DNA of 64,000 nt from an uncultured Acidilobus sp. JCHS. Its GTDB lineage: Archaea > Thermoproteota > Thermoprotei_A > Sulfolobales > Acidilobaceae. Position numbers and translations under genes: made by a program. Location: the NCBI GenBank assembly GCA_000495735.1, contig AYMD01000008.1:1-64000 (forward strand), in the 5' to 3' direction. Shown piece by piece: positions 34,265 through 42,725 of this stretch. How positions within the stretch are numbered: the stretch's first letter is position 1; each line of letters starts with the position of its first letter. The notes under the pieces are model-generated. The model did not search any database. It saw only the letters and a program-made list of their open reading frames with translations, and was not told the origin of the DNA.

Positions 34265-35440
34265 ATGCTGGAAGTGTTGCCGATGAACTCCGTGAGGGTG
34301 TTGCTGATAGGCGCAGGGGCGGGCACTTCGTACTTCCTCGCAGGCCTTGAGAAGATAAAGTCCAAGGAGGTGGAGCCCCTGGGCATACCCTTCCTGAACC
34401 ACCTGAAGGCCTACAGGCCTGAGGACGTTAAGGTCGTAGGGGTCCTCGACGTTGACGCCTCTAAGGTCGGCAAGGACATGTATGAGATAGCCAGCAAGCT
34501 CGTCCCCTATGGACAGATCCCGAGGGCGCTTAAGGACATAGTGGTTGAGCGAGGCGTCCACTGCGGCAGCCTGAGGGGCCTGCCCGTGACAGCGCTGGGC
34601 CTTGATGACCTTCTAGGCGACTCAATGGCCGCCGTGGAGCAGGTCGTTAACACCCTTCAGAAGCTTCAGCCTGACGTAATAGTTAACGTCATAACCACAG
34701 AGCCCTACAGCTACGCCGAGAGCGAGCTTGACTTCATCAAGCTAGCCCCAAGGTGCAAACTGGGGGCCACTATGGCCTACGCCTACGCCGCCGCGGAGTA
34801 CAGCAGGAGGAGCGGGCATAAGGTGGCCTTCGTCAACTTCACGCCGCCGCCTGCCGCCAACAGCCCAGGGGTGGTCAGCTACTTCGACAGGGTGGGCGCC
34901 CTGGTCCTCGGAGACGACGCTGCTACGGGGGCCACGCCGCTGACGGCTGACCTGCTGGAGCACATAGCTGAGAGGGGGCGCAGGGTGACTTCGATAGCCC
35001 AGTTCAACATAGGGGGCAACACGGACTTCCTGAGCCTGACAGAGCCTGAGAGGAACCACTCAAAGGAGATAACGAAGAGCAGCATAGTCGATGACATACT
35101 GGGCTATGACGCGCCGCACTACATAAAGCCCACGGGCTACCTTGAGCCCCTTGGGGACAGGAAGTTCGTCTCTATGCACATAGAGTACATAGGGTTCGGC
35201 GGGTTCAGGGACGAGATAATAGTCAACGCCAGGATTAACGATAAGTCTAACCTGGCTGGGCTGATGGCGTCTGCTATACCGATATCAAAGGCCCTGATCG
35301 ACAGGGGCGTCCGCGGCACGCACGCTCCAACTAACAGGTTCTTCATGAAGATGCCCGGCCCGAGGGGGACCAAGAACGTGAGCAGGATAGTTGCCTACTA
35401 TGACCTGCTCAAGGAGCTCAGGGCCCTCGACATAGCTTAA
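34265..35440 (+). CDS. ino1: Inositol-3-phosphate synthase
   Basis: The product is 391 residues. It has a Rossmann NAD site (IGAGAGTSYF, about 15-24), DVDASKVGK, the NFTPPPAANSPG segment, the GNTDFLSLTEPERNHSKE active-site region, and YIGFGGFRD near the C-terminus. It converts glucose 6-phosphate to inositol 1-phosphate, the head-group precursor of archaetidylinositol and, in some thermophiles, of di-inositol-phosphate. ATG 34265 lies about 24 bases from the TATA box AGTATAAATA, a leaderless arrangement. The archaetidylinositol-phosphate synthase candidate is 4.6 kb downstream. Confidence 0.92.
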   Translation: MLEVLPMNSVRVLLIGAGAGTSYFLAGLEKIKSKEVEPLGIPFLNHLKAYRPEDVKVVGVLDVDASKVGKDMYEIASKLVPYGQIPRALKDIVVERGVHCGSLRGLPVTALGLDDLLGDSMAAVEQVVNTLQKLQPDVIVNVITTEPYSYAESELDFIKLAPRCKLGATMAYAYAAAEYSRRSGHKVAFVNFTPPPAANSPGVVSYFDRVGALVLGDDAATGATPLTADLLEHIAERGRRVTSIAQFNIGGNTDFLSLTEPERNHSKEITKSSIVDDILGYDAPHYIKPTGYLEPLGDRKFVSMHIEYIGFGGFRDEIIVNARINDKSNLAGLMASAIPISKALIDRGVRGTHAPTNRFFMKMPGPRGTKNVSRIVAYYDLLKELRALDIA

Positions 35441-35457
35441 CGTTAGTAAATCTATAT

Positions 35458-35472
35458 ATCTAATTATTAGAT
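35458..35472. promoter_or_regulatory. 15-bp palindrome upstream of second TauE gene
   Basis: ATCTAAT-T-ATTAGAT is a perfect 7-bp inverted repeat around one base. It lies 18 bases past the ino1 stop and 60 bases before the TauE start, upstream of a TATA-like CATATTTAAC (about 35495-35505). It could be an operator for the exporter or a 3' element of ino1. Short AT-rich palindromes can arise by chance. Confidence 0.35.
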
Positions 35473-35532
35473 ACATTGCGTAAAACCTCTTGATCATATT
35501 TAACCTGCCAAAAGGACTGTCCAGGTGAAAGA

Positions 35533-36360
35533 ATGTACCTGACTCCACTGCAGTATGGCCTCTCCGTGGTCTCAGGTGTGATAGTTGGGTTCTCCCTGGG
35601 CCTCATAGGCGGCGGGGGCTCTATACTTGCCGTCCCCCTGTTACTTTACCTTGTGGGCATTAGCTCAATTCCTAACGCCGCCCATGTAGCCCTTGGCACT
35701 ACGGCGCTGGCTGTGGGAATCAACGCTTACATAAACTCCTACATGCACCTGAGGAAGAAGAACGTTGCGCCAAGGGTCGGAGCGCTGTTCGCTGGCGTCG
35801 GCCTCATAGGGGCCCTCCTCGGCACCTACCTGGGCCACATAACTCCTGGCGAGAGCCTCCTCCTCTACTTCGCCATAGCCATGATAGTCCTGGGCGTCTA
35901 CATAGGCTTCTTCAGGCACTCGGCCTCGGCAGGCTCCAGGGAGGAAGTTGACAGGGTCCTTGAGGCCGCCTCAAGGTGCCCAAGGCTGACGAAAAGGGTT
36001 GCTACCATCGTCGCGGCCTCTGGCTTCTTGGTCGGGCTGATAAGCGGCTACTTTGGCATAGGGGGCGGCTTCCTCATAGTGCCGGCCCTCATGTTCTCGT
36101 CAGGGCTGTGCATAGCTAGGGCCATAGGCACCTCGCTGATAAGCGTGGGCACCTTCGGAGTGGCGAGCGGGCTTGAGTACGCTGTATACGGCGACACCCT
36201 GTTCCTCATATCGGCCCTTTACTTAATAGGCGGCGTCGCGGGCGGCTACGTAGGCACAGGCCTCGCCGTGAAGGCGCCCAAGAAGACCCTCCAGAGGGCC
36301 TACGGCATCATCATAGTGCTAGTTGGCATCTACATGATCTTCCGCGTGCTCCACCTCTAA
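35533..36360 (+). CDS. TauE/SafE-family anion exporter
   Basis: The product is 275 residues with eight predicted helices. The family signature is duplicated: GFSLGLIGGGGSILAVPLL in the first half and GLISGYFGIGGGFLIVPAL in the second. Unlike the paralogue at 6192 it has only a short central loop and no DUF1634 partner. It probably exports a sulfur-containing or carboxylate anion. ATG start at 35533, about 30 bases from its TATA-like box. Confidence 0.88.
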   Translation: MYLTPLQYGLSVVSGVIVGFSLGLIGGGGSILAVPLLLYLVGISSIPNAAHVALGTTALAVGINAYINSYMHLRKKNVAPRVGALFAGVGLIGALLGTYLGHITPGESLLLYFAIAMIVLGVYIGFFRHSASAGSREEVDRVLEAASRCPRLTKRVATIVAASGFLVGLISGYFGIGGGFLIVPALMFSSGLCIARAIGTSLISVGTFGVASGLEYAVYGDTLFLISALYLIGGVAGGYVGTGLAVKAPKKTLQRAYGIIIVLVGIYMIFRVLHL

Positions 36361-36403
36361 CCTAAAAATAACGGGACCGCCAGGTAACCCCTTTGGGTTC
36401 GCC

Positions 36404-37162
36404 TTGAAGGGCGAGGATAAGGTCGTGGTAATAACGGGTGGCGACAGGGGCATCGGCAAGGCCACAGCCCTTAGGTTCGCCAGGGAGGGCTACATGGTCG
36501 TCATAACGTACAGGTCGAATAGGGAGGCCGCTGAGCAGACCATTAATGATGCTCTCTCGGCAGGCTCCCCCTCAGCCATGTACTACCAGCTTGACGTCTC
36601 AGACCTCGCCTCCGTTAAGGCGTTCTCCCAGGCCCTCTCATCAGCTCTGCCTTACGTCAACGTATTAGTTAACAACGCTGGCATCATAGACTACTACACA
36701 GCAGAGGAGCTGACCCCTGAGAGGTGGGACGAGGTAATAAAGGTGGACCTCTCAGGCCAGTTCTACGTCATAAAGCACCTGCTACCGCTGCTCAAGAAGG
36801 CCCCCTGGGCAGCCATAGTTAACGTGGCCAGCATATCCGGCGAGACCGGCAACGTTGTGGCCGGCGTTGCCTATGCCACCGCCAAGGCGGGCCTCATAGG
36901 CCTCACCAAGAAGCTCGCCATAGAGCTGGCCAAGTACGGGATCAGGGTGAACGCTGTGGCGCCCAGCTTCGTAGAGACTGACATGACCGCCTCGGTCCTC
37001 TCAGACCAGGCCAGGAGGGCTCAGATCTTGTCGTTGCACCCGCTGAACAGGATAGCTAGGCCTGAGGACGTGGCTGAGGCCATTTACTTCCTCGCCAACC
37101 CGGTCACAGCAGGTAACATAACTGGGCACGTGCTAAACATAAACGGAGGACGTTATACGTAG
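36404..37162 (+). CDS. Short-chain dehydrogenase/reductase
   Basis: The product is 252 residues of classical SDR type. The cofactor loop is TGGDRGIGKA, then NNAGIID, the catalytic Ser in NVASISGE, YATAKAG (Tyr and Lys), and PSFVETDMT. Most similar families are 3-oxoacyl-ACP/CoA reductase and sugar dehydrogenases, and the substrate is open. The TTG start lies in TTGAAGGGCGAGGAT, which matches half of the IS605-type hairpin at 18410; this may be coincidence. Confidence 0.87.
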   Translation: MKGEDKVVVITGGDRGIGKATALRFAREGYMVVITYRSNREAAEQTINDALSAGSPSAMYYQLDVSDLASVKAFSQALSSALPYVNVLVNNAGIIDYYTAEELTPERWDEVIKVDLSGQFYVIKHLLPLLKKAPWAAIVNVASISGETGNVVAGVAYATAKAGLIGLTKKLAIELAKYGIRVNAVAPSFVETDMTASVLSDQARRAQILSLHPLNRIARPEDVAEAIYFLANPVTAGNITGHVLNINGGRYT

Positions 37163-37221
37163 CTCAGTGACGCCTAAACTGTTTAATGCTTTTAAGCGAA
37201 GACCTCAGCCTTGTAGCCGCA

Positions 37222-38076
37222 GTGACGCCCTTAACAGACATGTTGAACTTAGCACACTACTTTAAGCTGGCAGGCTATGCCATCGCTCTAGGCTCTGCCA
37301 TAAACCTTGTTCTGACCCTCCTCTGGGGGCTGAGGTGGAGGAGCGGCCTGAGGCGCCTTGGCCTTCAGGTCTCATACGTAAGGGCCCTTGAGGCCATAGC
37401 ATCAAGCTTCCCAATAGGCGTCTTCCTGCCAGGCAACAAGGCGTCGCAGGAGGCGTTCAGGATTGCGTACCTCAGGGTGCCGAACGAGCACAGGGCCAAG
37501 GTCATATCCGCGACTACGTTAGAGTGGGTGAGCGAGGGGGTCGTGCTCGGGGCCTTCGTCCTTGGCCTCCTGGTGTTCAGGTATGCCAGGTACCTGACCC
37601 TCCTGCCCGCAAGCCTTTACCTTGTGGAGCTGCAGGAGAGCGGCGTCAGCGCCAAGGCGAGGAAGGCCCTTAATGACTTCATCGGCGGCCTTAAGGCGTT
37701 GGCCTCGGACAAGGAGATGCTAGCCATCTATATTAGCGTCAGCGCCGCCATACTGGCACTGGATATCTTTAAAGTGGGCTACATGTTGGAGGTCCTGGGC
37801 TTCAACTTGAGCCTGGCCGAGCTAATAGCGCTATACACGGCCCTAAGGCTATCCTCGCTGGCCCCGACGCCCGCCGGCGCTGGCGTCTTCGACCTAACGG
37901 TCATAGCTGTACTTACTGCCATGGGCTGCCCAGCGGAGATCTCTACCGTCTACTTAGTTGCGATAAGGGTCGTTGACACCCTTCTGCCCGCCGGCGTCGG
38001 CGCTGCGGTCCTCGCCACCTCAGGCGGCCTAAGAATTTTGGAGGCCGTGAGGAGGAGAAGGGTTGGAAAGCCTTAG
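37222..38076 (+). CDS. UPF0104 (LPG synthase TM-domain-like) membrane protein
   Basis: The product is about 284 residues with seven or eight predicted helices. The SSFPIGVFLPGNKASQEA stretch and the late SSLAPTPAGAGVFDL match UPF0104, related to the membrane part of lysyl-phosphatidylglycerol synthase, some members of which move lipids across membranes. A TATA-like CTTTTAAGC (37188-37196) favours GTG 37222 as a leaderless start over ATG 37186. Its 3' end overlaps the glycosyltransferase by 14 bases. In this operon it could flip a glycolipid, which is inference. Confidence 0.75.
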   Translation: MTPLTDMLNLAHYFKLAGYAIALGSAINLVLTLLWGLRWRSGLRRLGLQVSYVRALEAIASSFPIGVFLPGNKASQEAFRIAYLRVPNEHRAKVISATTLEWVSEGVVLGAFVLGLLVFRYARYLTLLPASLYLVELQESGVSAKARKALNDFIGGLKALASDKEMLAIYISVSAAILALDIFKVGYMLEVLGFNLSLAELIALYTALRLSSLAPTPAGAGVFDLTVIAVLTAMGCPAEISTVYLVAIRVVDTLLPAGVGAAVLATSGGLRILEAVRRRRVGKP

Positions 38077-39337
38077 GATAGCCATGGTTTCTGACTGGTT
38101 CCTCCCCCGAGTCGGGGGCGTCGAGGTAAGCATACATGAGCTAGCCCGCGCGCTCGGCATGAGAGGGCATGAGGTATTTGTCGTCACGCACAGCTACACG
38201 ACTACAAAGAGCTCGCATGTCCTTGAGGATGGAGACCACTATATTGTCTACAGGGCCCCCTCACCTATTAACGTAAAGGATGACGTGACCCTGGACCCAT
38301 TAGCTGTCGCGAGGTCTGTTCTGTTCATTAAGCGTAACGCCTTTGACCTAGTGCACTCACACGGGATCTCCTCTACGCTGAGCCTTATGACAAGTATGGT
38401 CGCGAGCGGCGGCATCGGCGTGCCCAGCGTCCTGACGAATCACTCCCTGATATCTAATGACCTGCCACCTGGCGTGAGGAGGCTGCTCAAGTACGGGCTT
38501 AAGTGGCCAACAGTGCTTACTGGCGTCTCGAGGGCCGCCTCGCACGACGTCGAGGTCATCAGTGGGAGAAATTCAAGGCTGACGCCTAACTGCATAGACG
38601 TCAATAAGTGGCGCGAGGCCGCCTCCTCTCAAAAGCTTGAGGGGGACCCGGCCGTCATAATAACGTCCAGGCTCTCGAGGAGGAAGAACCCCCTTGAGAT
38701 AGCTAGGGTCGCTGAGCTGGTCCTCAGGAGACTACCCAGGGCGGTGTTCTACGTCATAGGGGACGGAGTCCTCTCGGCAGACCTGAGGAAGCTCATAGCC
38801 AGCAGAGGACTAGAAGGCCACGTAAGGCTCCTCGGTACAAGACCCAGGCATGAGGTTGCTAAAATGCTGTCGGGCGCTGACTTCTTTGCCCTAACCAGTT
38901 ACAGAGAGTCCTTTGGGCTGGCGGTCCTTGAGGCGATGGCCCTGGGCTTAGTCCCCGTAGTGTACAGGTCACCCGGCGTACTTGACCTAGTAGAGGACGG
39001 ACAAAGCGGCTTCGTAGCTGATGACGCGACCTCCATGACTGAGGCCATAGCCAACGCCTACGAGGACCAGGCCCTGTTCCGCTCTGCCTCAAGGGCGTCA
39101 GTGGAGAGGGCCAGGCTCTTCGACTGCCAGGCCGTGATAGACAGCTATGTCCTACCTGTCTACAGGGAGGCCTTGAATTCCTGCTCTCAGAATGACAGGA
39201 GGTTCCTAGTTTACAGGCTATATCGCCGCCTAGTAGGAGACCCTGTGAGGCCGGGCGAGTGGTGTAGTGAGAGGAAGTGGAGGTATCATGAAAGGGCCAA
39301 GGAGGGCCTTGTCCCTGTCATTCGACGTAGAGCCTGA
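38063..39337 (+). CDS. GT4 glycosyltransferase, PIG-A-like (GlcNAc-inositol lipid)
   Basis: The product is 424 residues of a GT-B enzyme. The N-terminus AMVSDWFLPRVGGVEVSIHE followed by GHEVFVVTHSY closely resembles PIG-A, which adds GlcNAc to phosphatidylinositol. The C-terminal domain has the E-x7-E donor motif in RESFGLAVLEAMALG (about Glu281 and Glu289). The last 60 residues are an extra basic tail. It overlaps both neighbours (UPF0104 by 14 bases, the deacetylase by 50). With a deacetylase and a CDP-alcohol transferase downstream, transfer of a HexNAc to archaetidylinositol is a reasonable hypothesis. Confidence 0.82.
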   Translation: MESLRIAMVSDWFLPRVGGVEVSIHELARALGMRGHEVFVVTHSYTTTKSSHVLEDGDHYIVYRAPSPINVKDDVTLDPLAVARSVLFIKRNAFDLVHSHGISSTLSLMTSMVASGGIGVPSVLTNHSLISNDLPPGVRRLLKYGLKWPTVLTGVSRAASHDVEVISGRNSRLTPNCIDVNKWREAASSQKLEGDPAVIITSRLSRRKNPLEIARVAELVLRRLPRAVFYVIGDGVLSADLRKLIASRGLEGHVRLLGTRPRHEVAKMLSGADFFALTSYRESFGLAVLEAMALGLVPVVYRSPGVLDLVEDGQSGFVADDATSMTEAIANAYEDQALFRSASRASVERARLFDCQAVIDSYVLPVYREALNSCSQNDRRFLVYRLYRRLVGDPVRPGEWCSERKWRYHERAKEGLVPVIRRRA

Positions 39338-40028
39338 CGCGCCCCCTTACCTGAACACCCTCAGGGGTGTTGACGAGGGCCTTCCTAGGCTGCTCGACCT
39401 CCTTGACGAACTGAGGGTCAGGGCAACCTTCTTCTTCGACGCGAAGGTCGCCGAGGGGAGGGAAAGGCTCGCCAAGGAGGTCGTTGACAGAGGCCACGAG
39501 CTCGGCAGCCACGGGTACGGGCATGTTAGGCTTGACAGGGTCAGCAGGGGGGAGGCGCTGAGCCTTATTGACAAGTCCCTGAGGACCCTCAGGCGGTTCT
39601 CTGAAGTCGTCTCGTTCAGGGCGCCTAACCTCAAGCTTCCCTGGCCACTGCTGAAGGACCTGGTCACCCTAGGGGTAGAGGTCGACTCAAGCGTGGCCTC
39701 GTATAAGCCCCCCTTTGTCAGGCAGCCCTTCTGCTACGGGGGCCTCCTCAGGGTACCGGTGTCGGTGACCAGCAGCGTCCTCAGGGTCCCCCACTCCCAT
39801 GAGCTGCTTAGGCTGACCCTAAGGAACAGCTACATCGTGTTGTTCGCCCACCCCTGGGAGTTCGTCAAGCTTAGGCACTGGAGGCCTGACATCTGGCTGT
39901 GGACAGGTCCCGGCCTCTACCTAAAGCTTAAGAACATAGTGAAGGCCTACGTGGAACGAGGGTATGACGTCATTACGATCAGGGAGGCCAGAGGCCTGGT
40001 GATCAGGTGTGGTGATGGGGAGGCTTAG
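39288..40028 (+). CDS. Polysaccharide deacetylase (NodB-type)
   Basis: The product is about 246 residues. The catalytic and metal residues follow the NodB order: SFDVEPD (motif 1), ATFFFDAKV, GHELGSHGYGHVRL (HxxxH zinc pair), SFRAPNLK (motif 3) and LFAHPWEFV (last His). The FDVE and HPWEF forms resemble deacetylases of exopolysaccharide and glycolipid loci. ATG 39288 follows a GGAGGT site, inside the glycosyltransferase gene. It may remove the acetyl group from GlcNAc on the inositol lipid, as PIG-L does with a different fold. Confidence 0.85.
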   Translation: MKGPRRALSLSFDVEPDAPPYLNTLRGVDEGLPRLLDLLDELRVRATFFFDAKVAEGRERLAKEVVDRGHELGSHGYGHVRLDRVSRGEALSLIDKSLRTLRRFSEVVSFRAPNLKLPWPLLKDLVTLGVEVDSSVASYKPPFVRQPFCYGGLLRVPVSVTSSVLRVPHSHELLRLTLRNSYIVLFAHPWEFVKLRHWRPDIWLWTGPGLYLKLKNIVKAYVERGYDVITIREARGLVIRCGDGEA

Positions 40029-40611
40029 GGAGCTGGTCAACAAGGTGGCCCCGTCAACTATAGGCAAGGCGCTCGCCAGACGAGGCGTCAAGGCTGACTA
40101 CATAACTTACGCGGGCCTGGCCCTAGCCGCCCTGGCCCCTGTCGTCGCGGCCCTAAGGGAGGGCTGGGCGGTGCCAGTCCTCGTGGCGCTCTCAAGCCTT
40201 ATGGATGTGATAGATGGCGCTGTGGCCAGGGCCTCGGGCAGGACCACGCCCTTCGGCTCCTACCTGGACTCCGTGACCGACAGGGCCTCTGACGCCATGT
40301 TCATAACCGCCATAGCCGTTCTCGGCGCTAACGCCTACCTCTCCCTTGTAACCCTCATGTTCTCCTTCCTGGTCAGCTACGCCAGGTCGAAGGGGGAGCT
40401 GCTGGGCGTCAAGATGGAGGGCGTGGGCCTCATGGAGAGGGGCGAGAGGGCGATACTGCTCCTCCTCGCCTCAATAGCCGCGGCGGCCGGCAGCCTCCTA
40501 GCCTGTAACATCATTGTGCTCACTATAGCTGTCCTCTCCGCGGTTACAGTAATCCAGAGGTCTGTGCACATCAAGAGGAGCTTGGAGGCCGCCCCTAAGC
40601 CTACCTCATAA
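40009..40611 (+). CDS. CDP-alcohol phosphatidyltransferase (archaetidylinositol phosphate synthase-like)
   Basis: The product is 200 residues with about six helices. The complete catalytic signature D-x2-DG-x2-AR-x8-G-x3-D-x3-D is present in DVIDGAVARASGRTTPFG with SYLDSVTD following. Archaeal members this size that occur with inositol-phosphate synthase join CDP-archaeol to inositol 1-phosphate, giving archaetidylinositol phosphate. Start could be GTG 40009, GTG 40012 or ATG 40015. It overlaps the deacetylase by 20 bases and ends the operon. Confidence 0.85.
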   Translation: MVMGRLRELVNKVAPSTIGKALARRGVKADYITYAGLALAALAPVVAALREGWAVPVLVALSSLMDVIDGAVARASGRTTPFGSYLDSVTDRASDAMFITAIAVLGANAYLSLVTLMFSFLVSYARSKGELLGVKMEGVGLMERGERAILLLLASIAAAAGSLLACNIIVLTIAVLSAVTVIQRSVHIKRSLEAAPKPTS

Positions 40612-40687
40612 GGTAATATCCTGCCGTGACTTTGAGGAAGGCCCTCAATACCTTTCCCTAATACCTCTGTCCCACACTCTTCTGACA

Positions 40688-42028
40688 GTGACAGCCTTGA
40701 GCTACGCCGAGAGGTCCAGGGAGTATTACCTTGAGACGGGCACCAGGTTCCCAAGGCTCATAATCTGGGCCATAGGCCTCGTGAAGGCCTCTGCAGCGAG
40801 GGCCAATGCCAAGCTGGGCCTCCTTGACGAGGGGTTGGCCTCATGCATATATGAGGAGGCCCTGAGGCTGTCCCAGGGGCTCTATGACGATGAGGTGACT
40901 GTTGACGTCTTCCAGACGGGGTCTGGGACGGGCCTAAACATGAACGTCAATGATGTCATAGCTTCTCATGCCAGGAAGAGGTGCAATAGGGAGGTCCACC
41001 CAAACGACCACGTCAACATGGGGCAGTCAAGCAACGACGTTGTGCCAACGGCCATTAGGGTGGCAGCCTATAAGGCCGTCTCCAACCTCGTCATCCCAGC
41101 GGCCAGATCTATGGCCTCGTCGCTCAGGGCCAGGGCCTCAGAGTACATGGAACTTGTCAAGCCAGGGAGGACGCACCTGAGGGATGCCCTGCCAGTGACC
41201 TTCGGCATGGAGCTTGAGGCCTACGCTGACGCCCTAGAGGGCGACGCCACAATGATAGAGCAGGCCTCAGAGAGGCTCCTGGAGGTCCCGCTCGGAGGCA
41301 CGGCCGTGGGCACAGGCCTTAACGCTCATCCCAGGTTCGTGGAGGTCGTCATCAGAGAGCTCTCATCGCTTACTGGCCTTCAGCTGAGGCAGGCCAACAG
41401 GATGAGGGCCATGAGGAGCCTCACCGACCTAGTAGCCCTGAGCGGCGCCATAAGGTCGCTGGCGCTTGACCTGTACAGGCTGAGCCAGGACCTCAGGCTC
41501 CTGAGCTCAGGCCCCAACACGGGCCTCGGCGAGGTAGAGATACCAACTGAGGTAGCGGGGAGCAGCATAATGCCGGGCAAGAAGAACCCCGTGACGCTGG
41601 AGGCGGCCATGCAGGCGATAGCCCAGGTCATAGGTCTTGACGCCGCCGTCTCCTGGGCCTCCTCGCTCGGCGAGCTGGAGCTGAACATGGGCATACCGCT
41701 GGTGGGCTATGACGTTCAGCTAGAGGCGTCCCTGATATCTGAGGCCCTCAGGAAGGTCGAGACGATGGTCGTCAGGAGGCTTAAGGCCAACGCTGAGAGG
41801 ATGAGGAGGCTCGCCGAGTCAAGCCAGGCTCTAATAACGGTCTTCTCGCCTCTCTTAGGTTACGACCTGGCTACCGCCGTCTCTGAGGAGGTCAGCAGAG
41901 GTGTTAGCCTGGAGGACGCCTTAAGAAGGCACGGCGTGCCTGAGGACAAGGTTGTGTTAGTTAAGGACCTCCTAAGGCTCGTGAAGCCCGGTTACCCAGC
42001 GAAGGACTTAGAGGCAAGGTCTGCGTAA
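40688..42028 (+). CDS. fumC: Fumarate hydratase, class II
   Basis: The product is 446 residues. Fumarase signatures are TGSGTGLNMNVNDVIA, HVNMGQSSNDVVPTA, KPGRTHLRDALPVTFG, VPLGGTAVGTGLNAH and GSSIMPGKKNPV with the mobile-loop catalytic Ser. It interconverts fumarate and malate in the citric acid cycle. Aspartase shares the fold, but the TGSGTGLNMN form and length favour fumarase. GTG start at 40688. Confidence 0.9.
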   Translation: MTALSYAERSREYYLETGTRFPRLIIWAIGLVKASAARANAKLGLLDEGLASCIYEEALRLSQGLYDDEVTVDVFQTGSGTGLNMNVNDVIASHARKRCNREVHPNDHVNMGQSSNDVVPTAIRVAAYKAVSNLVIPAARSMASSLRARASEYMELVKPGRTHLRDALPVTFGMELEAYADALEGDATMIEQASERLLEVPLGGTAVGTGLNAHPRFVEVVIRELSSLTGLQLRQANRMRAMRSLTDLVALSGAIRSLALDLYRLSQDLRLLSSGPNTGLGEVEIPTEVAGSSIMPGKKNPVTLEAAMQAIAQVIGLDAAVSWASSLGELELNMGIPLVGYDVQLEASLISEALRKVETMVVRRLKANAERMRRLAESSQALITVFSPLLGYDLATAVSEEVSRGVSLEDALRRHGVPEDKVVLVKDLLRLVKPGYPAKDLEARSA

Positions 42029-42065
42029 GAAGAGTTAGGTGGCCGCTGGCTTCAAGGCAGGAGAG

Positions 42066-42725
42066 TTATGATATTCTGACGCCGCACTCCTCGGCTGCCC
42101 TCTTTTGCGCATAAATGGTCATCCTGATGTGGCCCACAGGGTCCTCTGCGTCAAGGACGTTCTGTCCAATCACCTCATACCTGGCCCCGGCGCAGAGGCC
42201 CTCGCCTGGCCTCACTCCATCAATTAGCACCAGAGCCCCCGGGATAGTCGATACTAGGTCCTTCACTACCCCCTTTGCTGAGCCAGGAAGCAATATCATG
42301 GGGGACGTAAGGCCCTTAACGGCTGGGATGAGGGTCCCCCTCAGCTCATCCAGCCCCATGAGTGTCACGTCGCTATTGGTCACCGCTATCACGGGCCTCA
42401 CGCCTGACCTCTCGAAGACCTTAACGAGCTGGTCACGCCTAGGGCTGGCGATCGCCCTCCACGAGATTGTGACAGCGTTAGCGTAGCCTGCCAGGTCGGC
42501 CAGCCCCTCAAGATCCTCAGGGTCATCGTCAACCTTTAGGTCAAGTACCACCAGCTTGTCCTGGAGGGCCTCGCGAAGCCTTGAGAGCCCATGGGCCCCA
42601 AGCAGAGGAATAAGGGGCGGCTTCACGATGAACCCAGCGAGCAGCTGCCTTACCCCCAGCACCTCCGACTCTACATCCCTTCCCCTGGCAGTCCTTCGCC
42701 TGGCCAACTTCATGACGAGAGTCAA
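42066..42725 (-). CDS. OMP decarboxylase-superfamily (HUMPS) TIM-barrel protein
   Basis: The product is about 219 residues. FIVKPPLIPLLGAHGL followed by VVLDLKVDD gives the OMPDC strand Lys and the D-x-K-x-x-D catalytic array. The end (ARYEVIGQNVLDAEDPVGHI) aligns with the phosphate-binding I-x-VGR-x-I motif, but Gln stands where the phosphate-gripping Arg is expected. It may be pyrF of this organism or a relative with another substrate. The start is TTG 42725 in a TTGA overlap with the upstream stop, behind GGAGGT. Confidence 0.6.
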   Translation of the reverse strand: MTLVMKLARRRTARGRDVESEVLGVRQLLAGFIVKPPLIPLLGAHGLSRLREALQDKLVVLDLKVDDDPEDLEGLADLAGYANAVTISWRAIASPRRDQLVKVFERSGVRPVIAVTNSDVTLMGLDELRGTLIPAVKGLTSPMILLPGSAKGVVKDLVSTIPGALVLIDGVRPGEGLCAGARYEVIGQNVLDAEDPVGHIRMTIYAQKRAAEECGVRIS

